Below, piece by piece: positions 23,912 to 32,685 of a DNA stretch of 36,222 bases. Both the position numbers and the translations under genes were made by a program. This DNA is from Hankyongella sp964404985 (lineage in GTDB: Bacteria; Pseudomonadota; Alphaproteobacteria; Sphingomonadales; Sphingomonadaceae), in the NCBI GenBank assembly GCA_964404985.1, contig CAYOMD010000027.1, positions 1-36,222 on the forward strand, given 5' to 3'. Numbering within the stretch: position 1 is the first letter of the stretch; the number at the start of each line of letters is the position of its first letter. The notes beneath the pieces were generated by a model that saw only the letters and a program-made list of their open reading frames with translations, did not search any database and was not told the origin of the DNA.

Positions 23912-24385
23912 TCAAACCGGAATCGGCACGCCCGGATCGTTCTTCGACTTGCGGATCACGAGCGAGGTCTTGACGCTGGCGACATTGGGGGCCGGCGTCA
24001 GATGGCTGGTGAGGAAGCGCTGGAACGATTGCAGGTCCTGCGCCACTACGCGGAGCACGAAGTCAATCTCGCCGTTGAGCATGAAGCATTCCCGCACTTC
24101 CGGCAGCTTGGCGATATGCTGCTCGAACGTCTGCAGGTCATCTTCTGCCTGACTCTTGAGGCTGACCAGCGCAAACACCGTGATGGTATAGCCGAGCGCT
24201 GCCGGGTCAACATCTGCATGGTAGCCGCGGATGACTCCGCCTTCCTCCAGCGCGCGCACCCGGCGCAGACAGGGTGGCGCGGTGATACCCGCCCGCTCGG
24301 CCACTTCAACGTTGGTCATGCGGCCGTTTTCCTGGAGGCTCGCCAGGATGCGCCGGTCGATTTCGTCCAGTCTGCCTCGGGACAT
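23912..24385 (-). CDS. Lrp/AsnC-family transcriptional regulator
   Basis: A 157-residue regulator from the ATG at 24385 (MSRGRLDEIDRRILASLQ). The HTH is at residues 8-55 (TNVEVAERAGITAPPCLRRV) and the RAM ligand domain follows (FALVSLKSQAEDDLQTFE, then CFMLNGEIDFVLRVV). Such proteins sense amino acids and often regulate themselves and a neighbour. The gap to the divergent gene is 274 bases and holds an inverted repeat (24510-24534). The ligand cannot be inferred. Confidence 0.9.
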   Translation of the reverse strand: MSRGRLDEIDRRILASLQENGRMTNVEVAERAGITAPPCLRRVRALEEGGVIRGYHADVDPAALGYTITVFALVSLKSQAEDDLQTFEQHIAKLPEVRECFMLNGEIDFVLRVVAQDLQSFQRFLTSHLTPAPNVASVKTSLVIRKSKNDPGVPIPV

Positions 24386-24509
24386 TGTTGTGCCTCGCAA
24401 TTAAAAGTTCGTTTTTCCCGCTATCGGGCAATCATCGAACGTTTTAGGTTCTACTTATTTCAACAAAGGATGCAAGAACGAAATTGAGAACTGCGTTCCG
24501 CAGCCGTGA

Positions 24510-24534
24510 TTAACGGAATATTTACCTCCGTTAA
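24510..24534. promoter_or_regulatory. TTAACGGA inverted repeat
   Basis: TTAACGGA at 24510-24517 is exactly inverted as TCCGTTAA at 24527-24534, nine bases apart, in the divergent gap between the Lrp gene and the PAS/HisKA gene. It could be an Lrp-family operator. TTAA spacings also loosely recall CtrA sites (TTAA-N7-TTAA) but are not an exact match. Confidence 0.35.
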
Positions 24535-24659
24535 GCATTAAGAAGCAAAGTGTCGTGGGCGCGTCGCTCGCTGCACTAGATTCTTGTGCTCTAAAGCGAA
24601 CTTAGAATCATAGAAGGACACGCGTTGAGCTCGCACGCTCGGAGGGGTATCACTGACTG

Positions 24660-26519
24660 ATGGATTTGCGTTTCGACGATATGTTTGCGCACATCTCCAG
24701 ACTGGCGGAGGACTCAGCGCCGGCTGCGCAGAACGTCGCTTACCGGCAGCTCATCGACTTGTTCGTGCAGGGCCGTCTGCCGCAAGGGCACGCAAACCGA
24801 GAGCTGGCGCTGCAGTTGCTGGAGCGTTGTCAGCCGCGCGCGCCAGCCGCAACGCGCCGCGAGATGGCACAACTGGTCGCTGATTTCGTACCAGGCGACT
24901 GGGATGTGATCGGCGTCATTATCGACGACAATCTGGAAATTATCGAACCGGTGCTCATGAACGCGCAGTTGCCGGAAGAAGCCTGGCTGCTGCTACTCAA
25001 CCGCCTGCCGCCCGCAGCCGCCGCCCAGCTCAGCGCGCGCGACGACCTGCCTGAGCGCGTGATTGTTGCTCTGGCACGCCTGAGCTGGGCGGCGCAGACC
25101 CCGCGTGCGCTCGGCGCGCAGCCTATCATCATGCCGGTCGCAGGCCATACGCCGATACCGGTTGGCGAGCCGGAAGCCACGTCGGAAACTATCATGACGG
25201 ATGAGCCTGCAGAGCCTGCTTTCTGGCCGTCCCTTGTCGATGCGCCACCAGCGGCCCCCGAACAGCCGGACGACCTGGAGCCCTCGGAACAGCAGATCCA
25301 GGAGCTGATCCGGCGCATCCTCGCGTATCAGGAACGCCGCCGCCACATCGACACCGGGGATACCCCGCAGCCTGCAGCGCAGGGCCAGGTTATCCCGTGG
25401 CCGCTAACCCCGAACCCGGGTGACCGCCCGCGCGAGCCGAACCCGGCACCCGCCCCGAGTGCGATGGAGGACATCGTGCGCGCAGCCGCAGACTGGTGCT
25501 GGGAGACCGACCGACAGGGCATGTTTACCTACCTCGATGCGACCGGCAACACCCGGCGACCGGATGGCCTGAACGGCCTGATCGGCCTGAACATGTTTGA
25601 CTGGCTGCCAGACGGCCCAACCCTTGACGCGGTGCGGCTCGCTACCTTGCGCCATGCCCCGTTCCGGGCGCAGACCATCCATATCGAGCGCGGCCCGGCG
25701 GCCGGCTTCTGGTCGCTGGCCGGCGTGCCGGTGTTCGCGGATACGTCCGGCCAATTCCAGGGCTATCGCGGTACGGCGGTCCTCGTTCCGCCGGAACTGG
25801 CGATGCGCGACGCGCCCCTCTTCAGCGGTGGCCTACCAGACAAGGTCGCCGATGATGACCCGCCGGTGGACCGCATGTATGTGCTGGCGCATGAGCTGCG
25901 CTCGCCACTCAATGCGATCCTCGGCTTTGCACAGATGATCGAACGGGAAGCCCTGGGCGCGGTCGGCGACAGCTACCGGACCCAGGCAGGCGGCATTCTA
26001 ACCGCCGGTGGCCGGCTGCTGCATCTGGTCGAGGAGTTTCTGGAGGCGGCGCGCACGCCCGAAGGCGAGACGCTCCAGCCCAGTGCCCTGCACGCGGCGA
26101 CGTTCATAGGCACCGTGCTGGATGAGCTGCAAGACCATGCCCGGCGCGAGGGCGTCTATCTGGTCAGCCGGGTTTCCACCACCGTCAAGACCATCACTGC
26201 CGAGCCGCTTGGCCTGCGCCGCGCGCTTGGCCGCGCCATCCTGAAAGTGATCGACATCGCCGGCCCCAACCAGACCATCATTGTCAGCGCACAGGCTGAG
26301 CCGGGTGATCGGGTCCGCCTGATCATACAGTGTCCGCAGCTCTCCATGCCGCTCGACACCGAGGCGGAGAGTGAGGACTTCTCGCTGCGTCTGCTGTGCC
26401 AGCAGGCCGAGCGTGCCGGCGCGACGGTGGAATTCGACGCGCAGGGCCTGTCGATCCTGACCACCGCGCTCGGACATGACGCCCCCCCGGCACCGGCCGA
26501 CCGCAGAAGCGTTGTCTAA
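24660..26519 (+). CDS. PAS/HisKA protein with degenerate kinase domain
   Basis: A 619-residue soluble protein. The first 170 residues are helical, resembling the HEAT-like DUF2336 region of Alphaproteobacteria (IIEPVLMNAQLPEEAW). A Pro/Ala-rich linker follows, then a PAS domain (about 275-380; DWCWETDRQGMFTYLD). A HisKA dimerisation helix has the phosphoacceptor His411 in LAHELRSPLNAILGFAQM. The region where the ATP-binding domain belongs lacks a normal N-box and the DxGxG motif, so autophosphorylation is doubtful. No membrane segment. It may act as a phosphotransfer scaffold. A GGAGGGG ribosome site lies 12 bases before the ATG. It is followed by trxB. Confidence 0.8.
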   Translation: MDLRFDDMFAHISRLAEDSAPAAQNVAYRQLIDLFVQGRLPQGHANRELALQLLERCQPRAPAATRREMAQLVADFVPGDWDVIGVIIDDNLEIIEPVLMNAQLPEEAWLLLLNRLPPAAAAQLSARDDLPERVIVALARLSWAAQTPRALGAQPIIMPVAGHTPIPVGEPEATSETIMTDEPAEPAFWPSLVDAPPAAPEQPDDLEPSEQQIQELIRRILAYQERRRHIDTGDTPQPAAQGQVIPWPLTPNPGDRPREPNPAPAPSAMEDIVRAAADWCWETDRQGMFTYLDATGNTRRPDGLNGLIGLNMFDWLPDGPTLDAVRLATLRHAPFRAQTIHIERGPAAGFWSLAGVPVFADTSGQFQGYRGTAVLVPPELAMRDAPLFSGGLPDKVADDDPPVDRMYVLAHELRSPLNAILGFAQMIEREALGAVGDSYRTQAGGILTAGGRLLHLVEEFLEAARTPEGETLQPSALHAATFIGTVLDELQDHARREGVYLVSRVSTTVKTITAEPLGLRRALGRAILKVIDIAGPNQTIIVSAQAEPGDRVRLIIQCPQLSMPLDTEAESEDFSLRLLCQQAERAGATVEFDAQGLSILTTALGHDAPPAPADRRSVV

Positions 26520-26638
26520 ACAGAGCGTTCACTGCGCCCGGACTACCGGCTGCACACTCTGTCCCTATATCAGTGGTCCTTTGTTGCAGAAGTGCCGGTC
26601 CGCGTGGCAAGTCGCGCATCAGGCAGAAGGAGACGATC

Positions 26639-27601
26639 ATGGTTGAGACTGTTCGTGCAAATATTATCATCATCGGGTCGGGGCCGGCGGGCTACACGGC
26701 AGCGATCTACGCGGCGCGCGCGGCGCTGAAGCCGCTGCTGATCGAGGGTGTGCAGCCCGGCGGGCAGTTGACCATCACCACGGATGTGGAAAATTATCCG
26801 GGCTTTGCCGATCCGATCCAGGGACCATGGCTGATGGAGCAGATGCGCGCCCAGGCGGTTCATGTCGGCACGGACCTGCGCCAGGATCATATCAACACTG
26901 TCGATTTCAGCCATAAGCCCTACAAGCTGACCGGCGACAGCGGTGTCACGTATCTCGCCGAGACCGTGGTGATCTGTACCGGGGCACAGGCACGCTGGCT
27001 TGGCCTCGAGTCGGAGACGAAGCTGCGCGGCTTCGGAGTCTCCGCCTGCGCGACCTGCGACGGCTTCTTCTTTCGCGGCAAGACCGTCACCGTTGTCGGC
27101 GGCGGCAACACGGCAGTCGAGGAAGCGCTGTTCCTGACCAACTTTGCCCAGAAAGTGTATCTGGTTCACCGCCGCGACACCCTGCGCGCCGACAAGACCA
27201 ACCAGGCACGACTGCTCAGCCACCCAAAGGTCGAAGTGGTCTGGAATCACACGATCGAAGAAGTTCTAGGCGACAGCGAACCGGCATCGGTGACCGGTGT
27301 GCGCCTGCGCAGCACGGTCGACGAAAGCGAACAGACTCTGGCGACCGACGGGCTGTTCATCGCCATTGGTCACGACCCGGCGACCGCGCTGTTCAAAGGG
27401 CAAGTTGCGATGGATGACGAGGGTTACATCATCACAGCACCGGACTCGACGGCTACCAACATCCCCGGCGTATTCGCCGCCGGCGACGTGAAGGACAAGG
27501 TCTACCGTCAGGCAGTCACCGCAGCCGGCATGGGCTGTATGGCAGCACTCGAGGCCGAGAAGCATCTGGCGCATCACAGCCTGGCGCTGGCCGCCGAATA
27601 G
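26639..27601 (+). CDS. trxB: Thioredoxin-disulfide reductase
   Basis: A 320-residue flavoenzyme that uses NADPH to reduce thioredoxin. The ATG at 26639 has AGAAGGAG eight bases upstream; the frame before it is non-coding. FAD site IIIGSGPAGYTAAIYAARA (about residues 10-28), redox-active CATC in SACATCDGFFF, NADPH site VVGGGNTAVEEA, and the C-terminal FAAGDVKDKVYRQAVTAAG. All residues expected for catalysis are present. It is followed by a LysR gene six bases later, probably one transcript. Confidence 0.96.
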   Translation: MVETVRANIIIIGSGPAGYTAAIYAARAALKPLLIEGVQPGGQLTITTDVENYPGFADPIQGPWLMEQMRAQAVHVGTDLRQDHINTVDFSHKPYKLTGDSGVTYLAETVVICTGAQARWLGLESETKLRGFGVSACATCDGFFFRGKTVTVVGGGNTAVEEALFLTNFAQKVYLVHRRDTLRADKTNQARLLSHPKVEVVWNHTIEEVLGDSEPASVTGVRLRSTVDESEQTLATDGLFIAIGHDPATALFKGQVAMDDEGYIITAPDSTATNIPGVFAAGDVKDKVYRQAVTAAGMGCMAALEAEKHLAHHSLALAAE

Positions 27602-27607
27602 CCCGGC

Positions 27608-28507
27608 ATGTCGATCGACTGGAGCCGCCTCAGACTGTTCAACGTGGTGGCGGACGCCGGCAGCCTGACCGAGGGCGCGCGCCGTCTCAACATGAGCCAG
27701 CCGGCGCTGTCCCGGCAGATCCAGCACCTGGAGCAGGAAGCCGGGGCCGCGCTGTTCCACCGCCATGCGCGCGGCCTGGCACTGACCCACGAGGGCGAGC
27801 AACTGCTGGCGGCAAGCAGGGAGATGACGGACCGGGTCGACAGGGTCGAGCGGGCGATCCAGGCCTCGCGCGGGCGCCCGACCGGGGAAATCCGCCTGAC
27901 CACCACTGTCGCGTTCGGCACCGTGTGGCTGATGCGGGTTATCGCGCCCTTCATGGAGCGCTACCCCGATATCCGGCTTCGCGTGGTACTGAGCGATGAT
28001 GACCTCGATCTCTCGACCCGGGCGGCAGATGTTGCGCTACGCTTCCATGCGCCGCACCAGGCCGATCTGATCCAGCGCCCTCTTGCGACTGTGACCCAGC
28101 AGATCTGCGCCTCGCCGGACTATATCGCACGTCATGGTGCACCGGCCACGCTGGATGATCTCGATCACCACCAGATCATCGCATACGGCGACCAGGCCCC
28201 CCAGCCGATGCGCAGCGTCAACTGGCTGCTGACCGTCGGCAAGGCGGGACGGGAACGCTCGCCGGTCATCACCGTGAACAACCAGTACGGCGTGCTGCGC
28301 GCTGTCGAGCAGGGTCTGGGCATTGCGGTGCTGCCGACTTACCTCATCCGCACGTCCGGGAATCTGTCGATTGTGCCCCCAGAGATCGCCGGCCCGCCGT
28401 TCCAGATATACTTCGTCTATGCCAGCGAACTGCGCGGCTCCGTGCGGGTAGCAGCACTGCGCGACTTCCTCGCAGGCGTCATCACCACCGCAGCGCTGAC
28501 CGCCTGA
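27608..28507 (+). CDS. LysR-family transcriptional regulator
   Basis: A 299-residue regulator starting six bases after trxB. The winged HTH is at residues 1-62 (RLFNVVADAGSLTEGARRLN, then MSQPALSRQIQHLEQEAG); the substrate-binding domain follows with GEIRLTTTVAFG. The trxB-LysR order is common in Alphaproteobacteria, and the regulator may respond to redox state, but this is position only. The stop is followed by palindromic repeat C, between it and the convergent folA. Confidence 0.93.
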   Translation: MSIDWSRLRLFNVVADAGSLTEGARRLNMSQPALSRQIQHLEQEAGAALFHRHARGLALTHEGEQLLAASREMTDRVDRVERAIQASRGRPTGEIRLTTTVAFGTVWLMRVIAPFMERYPDIRLRVVLSDDDLDLSTRAADVALRFHAPHQADLIQRPLATVTQQICASPDYIARHGAPATLDDLDHHQIIAYGDQAPQPMRSVNWLLTVGKAGRERSPVITVNNQYGVLRAVEQGLGIAVLPTYLIRTSGNLSIVPPEIAGPPFQIYFVYASELRGSVRVAALRDFLAGVITTAALTA

Positions 28508-28513
28508 TGCCAG

Positions 28514-28633
28514 GGTGCATTGATTGTGACTCAAGCCGTCATTCCGGCGAAGGCCGGAATCTCTTGCAGAAAAAGCGCAATTTTTTCAAAGACTCTGTTT
28601 GCAGGAAGATCCCGGCTTTCGCCGGGATGACGG
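28514..28633. repeat. Palindromic repeat C, copy 1
   Basis: A 46-base block (GGTGCATTGATTGTGACTCA and on through CATTCCGGCGAAGGCCGGAA) that recurs at 33438-33483. Its inner part 28536-28560 is inverted at 28609-28633 (CCCGGCTTTCGCCGGGATGAC), making a hairpin over 98 bases. It lies between the convergent LysR and folA genes and may end both transcripts. Confidence 0.7.
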
Positions 28634-28659
28634 TGTAGAAACAGTTTTTCAGCAGCCTG

Positions 28660-29163
28660 CTAAATCCGCTCCAGGGTGACGAAGCTGAACGCCGGCTGGC
28701 CGCCTGCCGCCGGGTGGTCGATACGGGCAGTCTCCTGCCAGTGTTCCGGGTCGAGCGCGGGAAAGCGGGTGTCGCCGTCCACCTCAGCGTGCACCTCGGT
28801 CAGATGCACAGTCTGCGCAAGCGGCAGCGCCTGCGCGTAGATCTCGCCACCGCCGATGATCATGATTTCCGGCGCGCGGGTGCGCGGGTCGAGCCCGGCA
28901 GCCACGATTGCTTCTGCAAGGTTTGCCGCTGTCGTCACACCGTCTGCGCGCCAGTCTGCTTGCCGCGTCACCACGATGTTGTGCCGCCCGGGCAGGGGCT
29001 TGCCGATTGACTCGAAGGTCTTGCGGCCCATGAGCACTGGCTTGCCGACGGTCAGCCGCTTGAAATGCTTCAAGTCTTCGCTCAGGTGCCACGGCAGGCC
29101 GCCCTTGCTGCCGATGATGCCGTTGGCCGCCCGTGCGACCACCAGGGTGATCCGCCCCGCCAT
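28660..29163 (-). CDS. folA: Dihydrofolate reductase
   Basis: A 167-residue enzyme that reduces dihydrofolate to tetrahydrofolate with NADPH. Landmarks: ARAANGIIGSKGGLPWHLSEDLKHFK (active-site Asp in SEDLKHFK, described in part), VLMGRKTFESIGKPLPGR and the C-terminal IIGGGEIYAQALP. Its ATG shares one base with the thyA stop, so thyA and folA are cotranscribed: ThyA makes dihydrofolate and FolA recycles it. Confidence 0.96.
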   Translation of the reverse strand: MAGRITLVVARAANGIIGSKGGLPWHLSEDLKHFKRLTVGKPVLMGRKTFESIGKPLPGRHNIVVTRQADWRADGVTTAANLAEAIVAAGLDPRTRAPEIMIIGGGEIYAQALPLAQTVHLTEVHAEVDGDTRFPALDPEHWQETARIDHPAAGGQPAFSFVTLERI

Positions 29164-29957
29164 CAGACTGCGACCGGAGCCTTGATCGCCGGATGCGGGT
29201 CGTAGCCTTCCAGCGTGATGTCCTCAAAGGTGAAGGCAAACAGATCCGTGACGTCGGGGTTGAGTCTGAGGGTCGGAAGCGGTCGCACCGCGCGGGCGAG
29301 TTGCGCGTCCGCCTGCTCCTGGTGGTTCAGGTACAGGTGCACATCGCCGAAGCTGTGGACGAAGTCGCCGGGTTTCAGCCCACACACCTGCGCGATCATG
29401 TGGGTCAGCAGCGCATAGGAGGCAATGTTGAACGGCACGCCCAGGAATACGTCCGCCGAGCGCTGGTAGAGCTGGCAGGAGAGCCGGCCCTCCGCCACGT
29501 GGAACTGGAACAGGCAGTGGCAGGGCGGCAGGGCCATGTGCGGCACATCCGCCGGGTTCCAGGCCGAGACGATCATGCGACGGGAGGCCGGAGTCTCGCG
29601 GATCTGCTGCAGAACCTGCGCGATCTGGTCGATATGCCGGCCGTCCGGCGTCGCCCACGCGCGCCACTGCCGGCCATAGACCGGGCCGAGATCACCGTCG
29701 GCATCCGCCCACTCGTCCCAGATGCTGACCCCGTTGCGCTGGAGCGTACGGACATTGGTATCCCCGGCGAGAAACCATAGTAATTCGTGAACTATTGACT
29801 TCCAGTGCAACCTTTTGGTTGTAGTCATCGGGAAGCCTTGACCTAAATCGAATCGCAACTGGTATCCGAACAGCGATAACGTCCCGACGCCAGTCCGGTC
29901 ATCCTGACGGACACCTTGCGTACGGACGGTGCGAAGTAGATCGAGATATTGCTGCAT
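29163..29957 (-). CDS. thyA: Thymidylate synthase
   Basis: A 264-residue enzyme, the same length as the Escherichia coli protein, converting dUMP to dTMP with methylenetetrahydrofolate. Catalytic Cys146 lies in MALPPCHCLFQF; the phosphate-binding arginines are in DRTGVGT and PASRRMIVS, and the dUMP pocket in QRSADVFLGVPFNIASY. It is the first gene of the thyA-folA pair. It is divergent from the glycosyltransferase gene. Confidence 0.97.
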   Translation of the reverse strand: MQQYLDLLRTVRTQGVRQDDRTGVGTLSLFGYQLRFDLGQGFPMTTTKRLHWKSIVHELLWFLAGDTNVRTLQRNGVSIWDEWADADGDLGPVYGRQWRAWATPDGRHIDQIAQVLQQIRETPASRRMIVSAWNPADVPHMALPPCHCLFQFHVAEGRLSCQLYQRSADVFLGVPFNIASYALLTHMIAQVCGLKPGDFVHSFGDVHLYLNHQEQADAQLARAVRPLPTLRLNPDVTDLFAFTFEDITLEGYDPHPAIKAPVAV

Positions 29958-30066
29958 TCACCCGGTTGCCTTCTACATCTAGAAGAATTGTTTGCCGCCT
30001 GCGGTTCTACTTGCCGCCCGGTTGTTTTCGCGAGACGATTACACCGGGGAAACGAGAGGCAGGGCT

Positions 30067-31461
30067 GTGGCCGACTGGCTCGTAGGCGTGGCGTTGTATG
30101 TGGCCGTGGTCAAGCAGCTTCTGGTGCTGGCGGCGATCGGGATTGCTGTCTCCAGCGTGGACGACCTGCTGGTCGATATCTCCTACATCCTTGGCCGGTT
30201 CTGGCGCTGGCTGACCGTCTACAGCCGCCATGCCCCGATGCACGCGGACGATCTGGGGGCGGCTGATCCCGGCTTCATGGCCATTCTGGTGCCGGCCTGG
30301 GATGAGGCAGCGGTGATCACGGATATGCTGCGCGCCACCCTGCGCCGGCTCGACTATGCGAACTACCGGCTGTTTGTCGGCGTCTACCCCAACGACCCGG
30401 CGACCAGGGCTGCCGTCCTCAGTGTCGTCGATCCGCGCGTGGACGTGGTACTCACGTCCCGACCCGGCCCGACCAGCAAGGCCGACTGCCTGAACCATCT
30501 CTACCGCGCGGCGCTGCGCCATGCCGCACGCACAGGCAGGCCTATCAAGGCGTTCGTGCTGCATGATGCCGAAGACCTGGTGGACCCTCAGGAACTGACG
30601 GTGTTCAACCATCTGATCCCGCGCAAGGCCATGGTGCAGGCACCGGTGATCGCGCTGCCGGACCCCGCCAGCCGCTGGGTTGCCGGCAGTTACATGGATG
30701 AATTCGCCGAGTGTCACGGCAAGGACATGGTGGTGCGGGAATGGCTGGGGGCCAGCTTGCCCAGTGCAGGGGTTGGCTGCGCCTTCAGCGCCGAGATTCT
30801 GGCACGTCTTGCGGCCTACAACGACGGCGTGCCGTTCAACGAGACCAGTGTCACGGAAGATTACGAACTGGGTGTGCGCATCGGCCTCAGTGGCGGCAAG
30901 GCGGCACTGGTGCGCATTCCCGGCGGACGTGGTGTCATCGCCACGCGGGAGCATTTCCCGCACAGCATGGAGGCCGCAGTCCGCCAGCGTACGCGCTGGT
31001 TGCTCGGCATCGCGCTGATGGGCTGGGACCGGCTGGGCTGGCAAGGCTCGCTCGCGGATCGCTACATGCTCTGGCGCGACCGCAAGGCACTGGTGAACGC
31101 GGTGCTGATCGTAGCCGGCTACATCGGGCTGGTGCATATCGGCGGTCTGGCGGTGCTGCAGATAGTCTGGCCGGCGGCATCGGCGATTGCGGGGCTTGTC
31201 GCGCCCGGTAGCCCGCTGGCGACGCTGATGGCCGTGAACGGTGCCTTGCTGGGCTGGCGGCTGGTCATGCGCTGGCTGTTCGTCACCCGGCTATATGGCT
31301 GGCGCGAGGGTCTGCGCGCGATCCCGCGCACCCTGATCAGCAATGTCATCAACGCGCGTGCGGCATTCCGCGCCGCCCGCCGCTTTGCCGGCCTTGCCCG
31401 CACGGGAGGGCGCGCCGCCTGGGACAAGACGGCCCACCGCTTTCCGCGTGAGGCCCACTGA
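30067..31461 (+). CDS. NfrB-like membrane glycosyltransferase
   Basis: A family-2 glycosyltransferase. The GTG at 30067, with GAGAGG eight bases upstream, is preferred over the TTG at 29992, because the extra residues look unlike the family. From there it has about 464 residues: an N-terminal membrane segment (residues 3-27), the catalytic domain with LHDAEDLVDPQEL (DxD-like), TEDYELGVRIG and the QxxRW motif in RQRTRWLLGI, then further hydrophobic segments. It resembles the cytoplasmic part of the N4 phage adsorption protein NfrB. The stop overlaps the next gene by one base, an NfrA-like partner, as expected for an envelope polysaccharide pair. Confidence 0.85.
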   Translation: MADWLVGVALYVAVVKQLLVLAAIGIAVSSVDDLLVDISYILGRFWRWLTVYSRHAPMHADDLGAADPGFMAILVPAWDEAAVITDMLRATLRRLDYANYRLFVGVYPNDPATRAAVLSVVDPRVDVVLTSRPGPTSKADCLNHLYRAALRHAARTGRPIKAFVLHDAEDLVDPQELTVFNHLIPRKAMVQAPVIALPDPASRWVAGSYMDEFAECHGKDMVVREWLGASLPSAGVGCAFSAEILARLAAYNDGVPFNETSVTEDYELGVRIGLSGGKAALVRIPGGRGVIATREHFPHSMEAAVRQRTRWLLGIALMGWDRLGWQGSLADRYMLWRDRKALVNAVLIVAGYIGLVHIGGLAVLQIVWPAASAIAGLVAPGSPLATLMAVNGALLGWRLVMRWLFVTRLYGWREGLRAIPRTLISNVINARAAFRAARRFAGLARTGGRAAWDKTAHRFPREAH

Positions 31462-32645
31462 TGCGTCCGCGGCATCTGCCCTGGGTCGGTGCGGGATTGC
31501 TTGCCGGCTGGCTGCTCGGCCGGCTGCCGGAGATTGCAGCCGACCTGGCTGCTGTGCGCAGTGTGGCGCTTGGCAGTCTGGGCATTGCCGCACGGGCTGA
31601 AATGGCACTCGGGCCGCTGGCTTTGCAGCCCGTGCCACCACCGGACACTCCAAGCGTTGCGTTGCCAAAGGCGGTTCGGCTTGCGCGCTCGGTGGCCCTT
31701 GTCGCTCCGGCTGCAGCGCCTGCGGTGCACATGGCGGCTAGAGTGGCGCAACCCGCAGGTGACCCCCCTGCGCCAGTGGCGACAGCGGCGGCGACCCCTC
31801 CTGCGCAGTCCCCTGCGTACGCGCTGGCCGAGGCGGGCTATGCGGCGTTGCGATCGGGCAACCACAGGGAGGCGGCACGCCTGCTGCGTGCAGCACTGGG
31901 TGAAACGCCAGACTCGCCGCAGGCCGCGCAGTGGCGGGCCGACCTGCGAGGCCTTGGCAAGCGTGTATTCGTGAGCAGCTATGCTGTTGCGCGCCGTGCC
32001 TTGGGGCAGGCCGATGTGCTGGCGGGGCAGCGAGCTCTGACCGGGCCGCAGGCAGGTGTGGCGCTTGGCATCCGGCTCGATCCGCTTGCGCGCCGTCCGG
32101 TGGATGCGACTGCACGTTTCATCGCGGCACCGGCAAGTGCCGGGGTGCCGGGTGGGCAGCGGCAGGCGGCATTTGGCCTGGCCTGGCGACCGCTGGGCGG
32201 TGATGCCCTGGTGCTCTCGGCCGAGAGGCTGGTGGCGCTGGACGGGAGCGGGCGCAACGACTGGCTGGCCCGCGCGGCAGGGGGTATTGGTCGTGGTTAC
32301 GGCCCCACGTCGCAGCATCCTGAACGCTGGCTTCATGCGAGCCTCTACGGCGAGGCAAACCTGATCGGGACGCGACGCCCGGATGTACAGGCCGGCGTTG
32401 AGGCCCATGGCGGGCTGGGGCTGGCCGTGCGGGAGGATGTGAGCGTCACCCCCAATCTCGGCCTCTGGGGGGCCTATCAGGATGACGGTCGTCGCCTCTC
32501 GCGGCTGGAACTTGGCCCGGAGGTCTGGCTGCGCTGGCGGCCCGGTGCGGTTGCCGTGGATGTGCGCGCCGGATACCGCTGGCCGGTTGCCGGCACTGCG
32601 GATGGTGCGGCAGGGCCTGCCGTGGTTCTGGGTGTTTCCTATTGA
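31461..32645 (+). CDS. NfrA-like C-terminal-domain protein
   Basis: A 394-residue envelope protein. An N-terminal hydrophobic helix (about residues 7-23) is followed by an Ala/Pro-rich linker, a TPR-like stretch (AEAGYAALRSGNHREAARLLRAAL, residues 127-150) and a C-terminal beta-rich domain with the NfrA-type GQADVLAGQRALTGPQAGVA motif, ending in a beta-barrel-like GVSY. In the N4 receptor system NfrA is the outer-membrane exporter partner of NfrB. Here the protein is much shorter than NfrA of enterobacteria, so it may be a reduced version. Confidence 0.75.
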   Translation: MRPRHLPWVGAGLLAGWLLGRLPEIAADLAAVRSVALGSLGIAARAEMALGPLALQPVPPPDTPSVALPKAVRLARSVALVAPAAAPAVHMAARVAQPAGDPPAPVATAAATPPAQSPAYALAEAGYAALRSGNHREAARLLRAALGETPDSPQAAQWRADLRGLGKRVFVSSYAVARRALGQADVLAGQRALTGPQAGVALGIRLDPLARRPVDATARFIAAPASAGVPGGQRQAAFGLAWRPLGGDALVLSAERLVALDGSGRNDWLARAAGGIGRGYGPTSQHPERWLHASLYGEANLIGTRRPDVQAGVEAHGGLGLAVREDVSVTPNLGLWGAYQDDGRRLSRLELGPEVWLRWRPGAVAVDVRAGYRWPVAGTADGAAGPAVVLGVSY

Positions 32646-32685
32646 GTCCCGGCGCGCTAGAGTCTCGCTCCTTGGAGACGTGATT

